Source of the DNA: Cyanobacteria bacterium UBA6984 | GTDB lineage: Bacteria > Cyanobacteriota > Vampirovibrionia > Gastranaerophilales > Gastranaerophilaceae | Length of the DNA stretch: 48,572 nt | Reading direction: 5' to 3' | Assembly (NCBI GenBank): GCA_002450015.1 | Contig: DJYG01000040.1 | Coordinates: 1 to 48,572 of the forward strand | In this document: one piece after another, positions 31,879 to 40,655 of the stretch | Layout: the number at the start of each line of letters is the position of its first letter | Numbering within the stretch: position 1 is the first letter of the stretch | Notes under the pieces: model-generated | Told to the model about the DNA's origin: nothing | What the model saw: the letters and a program-made list of their open reading frames with translations, nothing else | The model's database searches: none | Program-made: the position numbers and the translations under genes

Positions 31879-33745
31879 TTCTTACTTGTTCCATTAATTC
31901 AACAAATTCTTTTTCATCCAGAGTTTCCATTTCCAGAAGTTTGTGAGCAATAGTATCAAGCATATCTCTATTATCTATTAATAAAGTTCTTGCAAGTTCA
32001 TATTGCTCAGTAACAATTCTTTGAACCTCGCTATCAATTTCTGCAGCAACTTCTTCCGAGTAATCTCTTTGATGACCGAAATCACGCCCCATAAACACAT
32101 GATCTTCACTTTTACCATAAGCAAGATTACCCAATTTTTCGCTCATACCATATTTTGTAACCATTGCTCTTGCCATCTGAGTAACTTTTTCTAAATCATT
32201 TGATGCGCCTGTTGTAATAAATTCTTTACCGTAAATTATTTCTTCTGCAATCCTGCCGCCTAAAGTCATAGCTATTTTATCCAATAACTGAACTTTTTTC
32301 ATTGTTAAATGGTCTTTTTCAGGTAAAACCATTGTTACGCCCAAAGCCATACCTCTAGGAATAATAGAAACTTTATGCAACGGATCACAATTACCCAAAA
32401 GTTTTGCTAAAAGAGCATGCCCAACTTCGTGATAAGCTGTATTTTCTTTTTCTTCATCAGAAATTATGCGGCTTTTCTTTTCAGGACCAGCCATAACTTT
32501 ATCAATAGCCTCTTCTAAATCGTCCATATAAATTCTTGTTTTGTTATGACGAGCAGCCAATAATGCAGCTTCATTTAACAAATTTTGCAAATCAGCGCCG
32601 GTAAACCCTGGAGTGCGTTTTGCAAGGGTTTTTAAATCAACTTCATCGGCAAGAGGTTTATTTTTTGCATGAACTTTTAAAATTTGTTCTCTACCAAGTA
32701 TATCAGGCCTATTAATTACAATTTGTCTGTCAAACCTACCCGGTCTTAAAAGAGCATTATCTAAAATGTCAGGTCTGTTTGTAGCGGCAATAACAATAAT
32801 ATTCATTGTTTCATCAAAACCGTCCATTTCAACAAGCAGTTGATTTAATGTTTGTTCTCTTTCATCATGACCACCGCCAAGACCTGCACCACGTTGACGA
32901 CCAACGGCATCAATTTCATCAATAAATATTATACAAGGCTGGTGTTTTTTAGCTTGGTCAAACAAATCCCTAACACGACTTGCACCAACACCAACAAACA
33001 TTTCTACAAAATCAGAACCTGAAATTGAAAAGAACGGAACACCGGCTTCACCAGCAACAGCTTTTGCCATTAAAGTTTTACCTGTACCTGGAGGTCCGAC
33101 TAATAAAACACCTTTTGGAATTTTTGCACCCAAACGAATATATTTTTCACCGTTCTTTAAGAAATCAACAATTTCTTCAAGTTCTTTTTTTTCTTCATCA
33201 ATACCTGCAACGTCTTTGAATAAAACCTTAACTTTACTGTCCAAAAGCATCTTAGCACGGCTTTTGCCAAAAGACATTGCTTGAGAACCGCCTGCTGATA
33301 AACCTTTAGCCATAATTATAAGGAAAATTATAAATAATATCGGCAACGCCAAAGAGCCGATAGTATTCATTAATTTTGAAGATTCACTAGGTTTGCTCAC
33401 TGAAATTTCCACCCCTGCATCTTCCAATCTTTTCATAAGTCCTGCATCATTTGGTGTAAGAACTTTGTATTGCAATGTTGGAACAGCTTGTGACATGCCA
33501 TACATCATAGGCAGATTTTTCTTATTTTTTTCTTTTGATATTTCAGGTTGTTTAACAGGAACAGCGATAAGAAAAGTTTTATCTAACTCTACTGATTTAA
33601 TTTCGCCTGCTGAAAGTTTTTGTAAAAAGTTAGTATAAGTTAATTCTTCCGTTGTAGTGCTTGGACCTGTAAACAGCATTGATACAAAAGCAAGAACCAT
33701 AATCCCTAAAATTATGTACATACCGAGTGATTGACTTTTATTCAT
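31859..33745 (-). CDS. ftsH: ATP-dependent zinc metalloprotease FtsH
   Basis: A 628-aa membrane-anchored AAA+ protease that degrades damaged membrane proteins and short-lived regulators. Two membrane helices flank a periplasmic domain (about 8-25 and 131-148). Walker A is VGPPGTGKTLMAKA (near 213), Walker B is CIIFIDEIDAVGRQRGAG, and the second region of homology is ATNRPDILDNALLRPGRFDR. The zinc site is YHEVGHALLAKL (near 438), with the third ligand Asp in TGASNDLEKVTQMARAMV. The pore loop FVEMFVGVGASRVRDLFD is normal. AGAGG lies before the start codon. Its last 20 bases overlap the acsD start, an unusual pairing that couples a housekeeping protease to a corrinoid protein. Confidence 0.97.
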   Translation of the reverse strand: MNKSQSLGMYIILGIMVLAFVSMLFTGPSTTTEELTYTNFLQKLSAGEIKSVELDKTFLIAVPVKQPEISKEKNKKNLPMMYGMSQAVPTLQYKVLTPNDAGLMKRLEDAGVEISVSKPSESSKLMNTIGSLALPILFIIFLIIMAKGLSAGGSQAMSFGKSRAKMLLDSKVKVLFKDVAGIDEEKKELEEIVDFLKNGEKYIRLGAKIPKGVLLVGPPGTGKTLMAKAVAGEAGVPFFSISGSDFVEMFVGVGASRVRDLFDQAKKHQPCIIFIDEIDAVGRQRGAGLGGGHDEREQTLNQLLVEMDGFDETMNIIVIAATNRPDILDNALLRPGRFDRQIVINRPDILGREQILKVHAKNKPLADEVDLKTLAKRTPGFTGADLQNLLNEAALLAARHNKTRIYMDDLEEAIDKVMAGPEKKSRIISDEEKENTAYHEVGHALLAKLLGNCDPLHKVSIIPRGMALGVTMVLPEKDHLTMKKVQLLDKIAMTLGGRIAEEIIYGKEFITTGASNDLEKVTQMARAMVTKYGMSEKLGNLAYGKSEDHVFMGRDFGHQRDYSEEVAAEIDSEVQRIVTEQYELARTLLIDNRDMLDTIAHKLLEMETLDEKEFVELMEQVRNARADV

Positions 33746-33777
33746 ATATTACCTCTCATCATTTCTATAATTATTAT

Positions 33778-33805
33778 ATTATACCAACAGATAATTTAAG
33801 GCAAG
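33778..33805 (-). promoter_or_regulatory. Candidate extended -10 promoter for ftsH
   Basis: On the minus strand, CTTGCC is followed after 16 bases by TATAAT with a TGG immediately before it (TGGTATAAT, an extended -10). It lies about 33 bases before the ftsH ATG. A plus-strand TATAAT (33875-33880) in the same 150-base gap may serve the divergent fibre operon, but its -35 is not recognisable. Confidence 0.55.
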
Positions 33806-33898
33806 AAAAATATTATTAATATAAATTTATAAAACGTTTTCAACACTTGTATAAAATCTGAAAATGTTGCATAATATAATATATAAACTGGAGATTAT

Positions 33899-36064
33899 GT
33901 GAACCGATTTTTAAAAAGTAAAAATTTAGCTTTCACACTAGCTGAAATGATGGTCATTTTGGCACTTTTTAGTACGATTGCAGCAGCAACACTACCTGTA
34001 ATCACAGCAAGAAATGCTCTGGATAATTCAAATTCTGTAACTAACGGTTCAACCGTTGATCCTTGGTATGCAAACACAAGTTATAATGGAATTGGATATT
34101 ATGATGCCTATTCTGCATTGGCTAATATGAAAGCCGTCATGGTAGGCGGAGAAATTACTGAAGATGCATATAGTATCGGATACCCGCAATTAACTATCAA
34201 AGACACTTACGGTGCAAACGGTTCAAGACGTGGTACAGGAATATTACTGCTAAAAAATCAAAACGGTACAGCATATAAAGCCGGTAAAATTGCTTTTGCA
34301 AATAATGGTATTGCAATTGGCGCAAACGCAATGGATAACGGCGATTATGTTAATGTTTTCCATTCAAGGTCTATCGCAATAGGTTCTAATGCTATGGCAA
34401 ATCCTACAACGAATTCAAAAGACTATAATACCAGTGTTGCAATAGGTGCAAAGGCAATGTACGGGTACGTAGGTGGTAATGGTACTACTACTTCGGGATA
34501 CTCAAATGTAGCATTAGGCACGGAAACATGTGCAAATCAAGCCTATAGTACGGTTTGTATCGGTAATAAAGCAGGCAAAGATATTTTTGTTTGGGATTCA
34601 GTTGTTATTGGTACCAATGCTACGTACGGTAGTGGAGGCGGAACGGCTTATAGAGCAGTAAATATAGGTTCAAAAACCGGTGGTGATGGTGATATGTACG
34701 GTACTGTTAATATAGGTCATTATGCAGCATTCCTTAACGGTGCAAGACATTCAAATAATAGTGTTTCCATAGGTTCTTATGCAGGTGCTGCTATATTTTC
34801 AAGCTTGCAAATGAATGGTCATCGCTATTCATATCATAATGTAAGTATAGGTAATTATGCCGGATATGCGGTGCAAGCCTCAAATATTGATGGTAATGTT
34901 TATCTTGGCTCTTTTGCAGGGTATAATTCTATTTCATCAAACTATGCCAACAATAACTTGAATGGTACAAAACCGCTACCATCAATAATGATAGGCTCAT
35001 ACGCAGGCGCACATTCAAATACAAATAATTCTTGGAATGAGCATTTTGGTGTAGCGTCTCCAATTGTTATTGGTAATTATGCAGGTTTTGGTAATTTTAA
35101 ATATAATTCCTCCGATCTTGCTTCACCTGTTATAATAGGTACTTATGCAATGTACAACCAAAACTCGCTTTCTTTTTCAAATTTTCCAAACGTTGCTATT
35201 GGATATTATGCAGGATATCAGGTTTCGGGTAACAACTTGGCACGCTCTATTTTTATTGGTAATAATACCGGAGCATTTGCAGGTACAACTACTGATACTA
35301 TCTGTATTGGCTCTAGCACATGTTCATATAGCAACGGCAATTATGATGTAAGAATTTCTCCTTATGGATATTACAACGATTCAACTTATGGACATAGCCT
35401 TAGAAGATATACAAGTTTTATCGGATATTTGAGCAGTCTTGGTAATGGAAGTGTAACATCGGCTATTAACAATAGCCCAGGAACATCACTTTCAACAATG
35501 AAATCTAATTTGCTTTCAAATTCAAGTAATGAATCAAATATGTATATTAGTCCTATACCTAGTTGGTCAGGAGATTATAATAATTCATCAATAATTCTGT
35601 ATGCAGAAGATGTTTATGGACCGGACTATTATTTTAATATACTTTCTGACAGACGATTAAAAGAAAACATAAGACCTTCCAAATACGGTTTGAAAGATAT
35701 TAGAAAAGTTAATGTTTATGAATACAACTGGAAAAATATTGATATTCCTGAACGACAAATCGGTGTAATAGCTCAAGAAATGCAAAAAATATTTCCTGAA
35801 GGTGTTTATAAAAACGAAAAAGGTATTCTTGCCGTAAACAGTGATTGGTTGATTTATCCTATGGTGAACGCTATTCAAGAATTGGATAAATCTGTTACAA
35901 ACATAAAAAATAAGCTTGCAAAATACGTAAAAGAATATTCAGCTCTTGTTTCAAGAGTTAGAACGCTTGAAAATAAAGTTAAAAAACTGGAAAAAGAAAA
36001 CAGATATTTGACAAAAGAAGTAAATATTGCATATAAAAAGGCAAAAAGTGCAGAAAGACGATAG
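33899..36064 (+). CDS. Giant pilin-like fibre protein with S74 chaperone domain, copy 1
   Basis: The GTG at 33899 is the start: GGAG lies five bases before it, and the ATG two bases earlier reads straight into TGA. The 721-aa product has a class III/type IV prepilin leader with FTLAEMM after a basic stretch (cleavage expected between Ala11 and Phe12) and one hydrophobic helix. A PW linker (DPWYANTSYNG) leads to about 18 repeats of the form V-x-IG-x-YAG (for example VSIGSYAGAA, VNIGHYAAFL), a beta-helix-like array. The C-terminal S74 domain starts at Ser583 in SDRRLKENI, with Lys588 as the pair residue, then a coiled-coil tail from about 655. Such domains trimerise fibres and then cut themselves off. 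The function as a surface adhesin or fibre is inference. Confidence 0.85.
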   Translation: MNRFLKSKNLAFTLAEMMVILALFSTIAAATLPVITARNALDNSNSVTNGSTVDPWYANTSYNGIGYYDAYSALANMKAVMVGGEITEDAYSIGYPQLTIKDTYGANGSRRGTGILLLKNQNGTAYKAGKIAFANNGIAIGANAMDNGDYVNVFHSRSIAIGSNAMANPTTNSKDYNTSVAIGAKAMYGYVGGNGTTTSGYSNVALGTETCANQAYSTVCIGNKAGKDIFVWDSVVIGTNATYGSGGGTAYRAVNIGSKTGGDGDMYGTVNIGHYAAFLNGARHSNNSVSIGSYAGAAIFSSLQMNGHRYSYHNVSIGNYAGYAVQASNIDGNVYLGSFAGYNSISSNYANNNLNGTKPLPSIMIGSYAGAHSNTNNSWNEHFGVASPIVIGNYAGFGNFKYNSSDLASPVIIGTYAMYNQNSLSFSNFPNVAIGYYAGYQVSGNNLARSIFIGNNTGAFAGTTTDTICIGSSTCSYSNGNYDVRISPYGYYNDSTYGHSLRRYTSFIGYLSSLGNGSVTSAINNSPGTSLSTMKSNLLSNSSNESNMYISPIPSWSGDYNNSSIILYAEDVYGPDYYFNILSDRRLKENIRPSKYGLKDIRKVNVYEYNWKNIDIPERQIGVIAQEMQKIFPEGVYKNEKGILAVNSDWLIYPMVNAIQELDKSVTNIKNKLAKYVKEYSALVSRVRTLENKVKKLEKENRYLTKEVNIAYKKAKSAERR

Positions 36065-36070
36065 TAATAT

Positions 36071-38158
36071 ATGAAAAAACAAAAAAACAATTTCATAGCA
36101 TTCACTTTATCGGAAATGATGATTGTATTATTGATTATCAGTGTAATTTCTGCTGCGACTTTGCCTGCAATTACTCAAAAAAATCAAGTCAAACCAATGA
36201 CTTCAGAATCTCCTTGGAAATATGATAATCAATATACAAAAGGGTTTTACACAGGTGTTTCAGGGGATTCTGCTGACAATTTTAATGTTGCTATTGGAAA
36301 GAAATATTTTACCACTACTGACATAAGCAATTGTACCTCCAATTATTGTGGACGCATTCCGTTAAAGCTTTTTAGACCTTCACCTGTTAACATGAATTTA
36401 GTAAGGCAAAACAGATCTGATATAGCATTTTTCTCTCAAAGTGGAGTATACCAAGGTAAGATAGCTGCTGATATAAATGGTAATCTTGCTATTGGTAAAG
36501 ATGCAGGATATACAAAAGCTCAAATAGATAATGCAAACAATAATTTGTATATAGGTACGTATGCCGGAAAATCAATGAGAGCAATTAACCGACAAGATTA
36601 TAATACAATAATAGGATATAATGCAGCATCTTCATCGTATGCAAACTTAAAGAACGTTATTATTGCCCCAGGTTCAACAAGTACACATCAAATTGAAAAT
36701 AACGTAACTATTGGTCAAGGTGCAACAAATAATTCAATATACGCAAATGATTTTCAAAAAGGTTATAGGAATACTGTTTCTATAGGGTTTGGTGTTGCTC
36801 AAAATGCGGTCTATTCAACTAATACGGTCAATGCAGGTTTCTTTGCAGGTGCAAGAGGAATTTCAAATAATGGTAGCGACAATAATTGGCGCAGATTAGA
36901 TGATGGTTTTAACAATTTTGTTAATATAGGTGGGTATGCAGGATACTATTCAGGTGTAAATCTCAAAAACTATTCGAACATTAATATCGGGCGACGTGCA
37001 GGTGCTTATAGACTATATAACATATATGGTAATGCAATCAATTTAGGAAATTATGCAGGATATTTTTCTACTTTGAAAAGTAGGAATATTTTAAATATTG
37101 GTAATTGTGCAGGTGCATACGCTATAAAAAGTAGTTTAAATATAGGTGCGTATGCAGGTTATGGTTATTCGTCTTCTTATAATGACCAGTATTATCATAG
37201 TGATACGAATATTGGATATTATGCAGGTGCTCTAGCTGGTAAAGATGATTATAATAATGGCGCTAATTTAAACATTGGGCACTATGCAGGACTTAAATCT
37301 GAGAATATGGACTCTTCCGTAAATATTGGATATTATGCAGGTTATGCTGTACAAGGTGATTATCCTATAAATATTGGATTATATGCAGGGTCTAATTCCG
37401 GATCTATAGACACAAGCGATGATGACAGCGATAATTACAATGTATTTATTGGCAATTATGCGGGTACTAGTGCAAGCACAAGAAGAAATGTTATAATCGG
37501 GTGTAAAGATTTGTCAATTACAGCCACATTCGATAAAGCAAGCAAAATGTGTATTGGAGGAGAATATGATCCAAATATTTCTAAAGATGGATGGAGTACA
37601 GATGGTCAGACCGGTCCTTCAACGCTTATAACTACCCCCGGAAAACCGGCAAATATTCTTTGGACTCATACAGCAATATATCTTGTTGCGAATCATGTTG
37701 TAAGTTTAAAAAGTACCATGTCAAAATTTTCCGATAAAACATTGAAAGAAAATATTAAAAAAACTCAATACGGCATAGATAAACTTAGAAAAGTTGCTAT
37801 ACATCAATATAATATGAAAGGTTCAAAAACGCCTCATATTGGTGTTATTGCTCAAGAATTAATGGAAATATATCCTTATGCCGTGAGCGAATTACCTGAA
37901 AAAATAAAAGGTGAAACTTATTACACTGTTTTGCCTGATTGGATTATATTCTCACTTGCTCAATCTATCAAAGATGTTGATAATATGATTATTTCTACTC
38001 ATAAAGAATTATCGAGCAGTATGAAATCAATTACAAAACTTGCATTAAAAGTAAGTTTTATTGAAAATAGATTGAATATTTTGACTCAATCAAACAAAGA
38101 TTTGCAAGCTAAACTTGCGGAAATAGATAATATAGTTAACAAAATGGAGCGTAAGTAA
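36071..38158 (+). CDS. Giant pilin-like fibre protein with S74 chaperone domain, copy 2
   Basis: A 695-aa paralogue of the preceding gene, starting 6 bases after its stop. The prepilin motif is FIAFTLSEMMIVLLI near residue 11, then SPWKYDNQYTKG as linker. About 18-19 repeats follow, with the best copies near the middle: VNIGGYAGYYSG, INLGNYAGYFST, LNIGAYAGYGYS, VNIGYYAGYAVQ. A Cys pair region (IIGCKDLS and KMCIGGEY) closes the array. The S74 domain begins at Ser554 in SDKTLKENI (Lys559) and ends in a coiled coil. It diverges from copy 1 outside the repeats and the chaperone, so the duplication is old. No ribosome-binding site is visible, which suggests coupled translation. Trimeric assembly and self-cleavage are inferred from the domain. 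Confidence 0.85.
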   Translation: MKKQKNNFIAFTLSEMMIVLLIISVISAATLPAITQKNQVKPMTSESPWKYDNQYTKGFYTGVSGDSADNFNVAIGKKYFTTTDISNCTSNYCGRIPLKLFRPSPVNMNLVRQNRSDIAFFSQSGVYQGKIAADINGNLAIGKDAGYTKAQIDNANNNLYIGTYAGKSMRAINRQDYNTIIGYNAASSSYANLKNVIIAPGSTSTHQIENNVTIGQGATNNSIYANDFQKGYRNTVSIGFGVAQNAVYSTNTVNAGFFAGARGISNNGSDNNWRRLDDGFNNFVNIGGYAGYYSGVNLKNYSNINIGRRAGAYRLYNIYGNAINLGNYAGYFSTLKSRNILNIGNCAGAYAIKSSLNIGAYAGYGYSSSYNDQYYHSDTNIGYYAGALAGKDDYNNGANLNIGHYAGLKSENMDSSVNIGYYAGYAVQGDYPINIGLYAGSNSGSIDTSDDDSDNYNVFIGNYAGTSASTRRNVIIGCKDLSITATFDKASKMCIGGEYDPNISKDGWSTDGQTGPSTLITTPGKPANILWTHTAIYLVANHVVSLKSTMSKFSDKTLKENIKKTQYGIDKLRKVAIHQYNMKGSKTPHIGVIAQELMEIYPYAVSELPEKIKGETYYTVLPDWIIFSLAQSIKDVDNMIISTHKELSSSMKSITKLALKVSFIENRLNILTQSNKDLQAKLAEIDNIVNKMERK

Positions 38159-38163
38159 AAGTT

Positions 38164-40227
38164 ATGAAAAAATTTCAATTAAAAAATTGCATAGCATTTA
38201 CATTAACAGAAATGGCGCTTGTTTTGTTAATAACAAGTGTTATTGCAGCTTCTGCAACGCCAATTATAACCTCTAGAGTTTCTGATGCTGCAAACAAAGG
38301 CGGGGTTGACTCTTCTGAATCTCCTGACAGTCCTTGGCGTTCTGCTGTTGATTATAATGGTGGTGGTATTTATAATATACCGGCTACAAAAACTGCATTT
38401 TTATCAATATCACACAAACCTGTTACAAATCCTCAAAATTATGATTATCCTTCGTTTATTGTATATAGTATAACCGGAGAAAATTTTATTAAAAATCCAC
38501 AAATAGCTATTTTCCCAGAACGTAATATTTATAGACGTACTATAATTTCGATGGATGCTTTTGAAAATGTAGCACTATTACATGCTCCAGTTAATAGTTT
38601 TGAGCGAATACAAGCAAATGATACCATTGGCGAAAAAAATGTTTATATAGGCTCAAAACTTCAAGATTCTCACGTTACAAATGATAAAATTATATCTGAC
38701 AGATCAATTATAATTGGATATGGTATAAATACTTATGCAACTACTGATGCAATAAATATAGGTTATGGAATCACAAGATATGCACAGGAGCGTGATACCA
38801 TAAATATCGGAACTAATATGTACAGTGCTTATGGTTCGACTCTTTATGATAACATACATATTGGTAATTATGCATCATACGGTAATCACGGTATTAGCAA
38901 TATATATATGGGTAATTATGCAGGATACAATAATAGAGCATTGAGGACTGTTGCTATTGGTAACTATGCAGGGTATGGTTACAAACACGGTGGTAACTAT
39001 TATGATCACGCTGATAATGTAATGATTGGCTTGTATTCAGGATATTACATTGGCGGTTCTGATACTGCATCTTCAAAAAACGTTATGATAGGTTATTATG
39101 CAGGTTCTTCTCACAATAACAGCGCTACAAACTTATATCATAAAAATTCATTAATGATTGGTAATTATGCAGGTTTTAATTTAGCAAATGGTGGTACAGA
39201 TTTATATTCTGTAAGTGACATAGCTATTGGTGATTATGTCAATGCGCATTTTTTAAACGGTGCAAAAACGCTTTCTACACGTTCTATATATATTGGTAAA
39301 TATGCAGGCTACAACAGCGGTAGAGATACAAAATTTGCAGATAATATATATATGGGTGCACGCACGGGTTATTTTTCTCAATTATATGGTTCTGTTTTGT
39401 TTGGTAATGCAGGACAGTATGCCTCAGGATATGATAATATTATGATTGGTGGAGGAAGTCCTGGTTCATACTCAAAACTCCATGATAGTATATTGATAGG
39501 GTCTCTGGCAGGCAACAGTTTTGGAAAAAATGAAAGTAATATTCAGGATCCAATTGTTGCTATTGGGTATAATACGTGTAGATCTATAAAAGGTGGCGGC
39601 AAAATGTGTATTGGCAGCGGAACCTTAAATAGTAATATAGATGCCACTAACGGCAGCAGCATCTGGAATACAACAGCTGCTCATCCGCAGATGGTTATAG
39701 GATATGTTGATAAAGGACTGAAAAACCAAAAAATTACATTGTATGCAAGTCAAGTTTATCGTATCGGCAAAAATACCTTTGATATAGCATCAGGTACTGA
39801 TACAAACAATTACAGATTGTCTGATATCAGATTTAAGAAAAATCTTGTCCTTTCTACCCGTTCGTTAAAAGACATACGAAAAGTTAATATTTATGATTAC
39901 AATTTTAAAGATGATATTCGTAAAGAACCAAAAATTGGTGTTATCGCTCAAGAGCATAGAAAAATATTCCCTAATGCCGTATCAAGAGAACCTTATACTA
40001 AAAAACTTGCAGTATCAGGCGAATGGCTTATTTATACCATGATTAATGCTATTAAAGATGTTGATAAGGAAGTTCAATCCCTACAAAATGATATGAAACA
40101 ATACGTTGCTGATTACATGGGATTAAAAACAAAATTAACAAGATTAGAACAACAAGCTAAGCAAATTGAACAAGAAAATGCCCAAATGAAAGCTCATTTG
40201 GCTAGAATTAACGCAAAATTGCAATAA
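38164..40227 (+). CDS. Giant pilin-like fibre protein with S74 chaperone domain, copy 3
   Basis: A 687-aa paralogue, 5 bases after copy 2. The prepilin motif is CIAFTLTEMALVLLI (Phe14 after Ala13), then SPWRSAVDYNGGGIYN. About 18 repeats follow (INIGYGITRYA, IYMGNYAGYNN, VAIGNYAGYGYK, LMIGNYAGFNL, IYIGKYAGYNS). The S74 domain begins at Ser553 in SDIRFKKNL, where Lys558 keeps the pair although the motif is the most diverged of the three. A Gln-rich coiled coil ends the protein. Its final stop lies six bases from the convergent yjbQ stop, with no terminator between. The three copies share domain order, repeat number and chaperone position, so they may form one heteromeric or alternative set of fibres. 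Confidence 0.85.
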   Translation: MKKFQLKNCIAFTLTEMALVLLITSVIAASATPIITSRVSDAANKGGVDSSESPDSPWRSAVDYNGGGIYNIPATKTAFLSISHKPVTNPQNYDYPSFIVYSITGENFIKNPQIAIFPERNIYRRTIISMDAFENVALLHAPVNSFERIQANDTIGEKNVYIGSKLQDSHVTNDKIISDRSIIIGYGINTYATTDAINIGYGITRYAQERDTINIGTNMYSAYGSTLYDNIHIGNYASYGNHGISNIYMGNYAGYNNRALRTVAIGNYAGYGYKHGGNYYDHADNVMIGLYSGYYIGGSDTASSKNVMIGYYAGSSHNNSATNLYHKNSLMIGNYAGFNLANGGTDLYSVSDIAIGDYVNAHFLNGAKTLSTRSIYIGKYAGYNSGRDTKFADNIYMGARTGYFSQLYGSVLFGNAGQYASGYDNIMIGGGSPGSYSKLHDSILIGSLAGNSFGKNESNIQDPIVAIGYNTCRSIKGGGKMCIGSGTLNSNIDATNGSSIWNTTAAHPQMVIGYVDKGLKNQKITLYASQVYRIGKNTFDIASGTDTNNYRLSDIRFKKNLVLSTRSLKDIRKVNIYDYNFKDDIRKEPKIGVIAQEHRKIFPNAVSREPYTKKLAVSGEWLIYTMINAIKDVDKEVQSLQNDMKQYVADYMGLKTKLTRLEQQAKQIEQENAQMKAHLARINAKLQ

Positions 40228-40233
40228 ATAAGA

Positions 40234-40647
40234 CTATTCACCCATAACTTTTACAATAACTCTTTTTCTGCGCTGACCATCAAATTCTGCATAATAAATT
40301 TGCTGCCAAGGTCCAAAATCTAATCTTCCATCTGTGACAGGCACAATAATCTCATGCCCTATTACAAGACTTTTTAAATGCGCATCTCCATTTGTTTCAC
40401 CTGTTCTGTGATGTAAGTAATTGGGATTTGCAGGTGCTACTTCTTCAAGCCATTTTTCAATATCATGAATTAATCCGCTTTCTGCATCATTAACATAAAC
40501 ACCCGCAGTAATATGCATTGCGGAAACTAATATCATACCGTCTTTTATTCCGCTTCTATACAAAATTTCTTCGACTTCATCTGTTATATTAATATAATCA
40601 TGCTCGTGTTCAGTGTTAAACCATAAATACTCTGTGTGAAATTTCAT
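40234..40647 (-). CDS. yjbQ: YjbQ/UPF0047 family protein
   Basis: The ATG at 40647 follows AGGAG by six bases and gives a 137-aa product beginning MKFHTEYLWFNTEHE; an earlier in-frame start at 40674 would overlap trkH and lacks support. Family signatures are MHITAGVYVNDAESGLIHDI (near 49-68), YLHHRTGETNGDAHLKS (near 85-101) and GPWQQIYYAEFDGQRRKR near the end. YjbQ proteins are small beta-rich trimers with conserved His, Asp and Glu around a metal-like site; some have thiamine-phosphate synthase activity in vitro, but the true role is unsettled. It lies 8 bases after trkH and is probably cotranscribed with the potassium uptake genes. Confidence 0.92.
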   Translation of the reverse strand: MKFHTEYLWFNTEHEHDYINITDEVEEILYRSGIKDGMILVSAMHITAGVYVNDAESGLIHDIEKWLEEVAPANPNYLHHRTGETNGDAHLKSLVIGHEIIVPVTDGRLDFGPWQQIYYAEFDGQRRKRVIVKVMGE

Positions 40648-40655
40648 GAATACTC

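Noticed and set aside
34300..39640. Repeated DNA of the fibre genes as a CRISPR-like or satellite array
   Set aside because: The repeats are codon-based and degenerate, with changing third positions and variable spacing, all inside long open frames.
33899..40227. Prophage tail-spike locus because of S74 domains
   Set aside because: The prepilin N-termini, the absence of capsid, terminase, tail or integrase genes, and the flanking housekeeping genes (ftsH, yjbQ, trk) point to a host locus.
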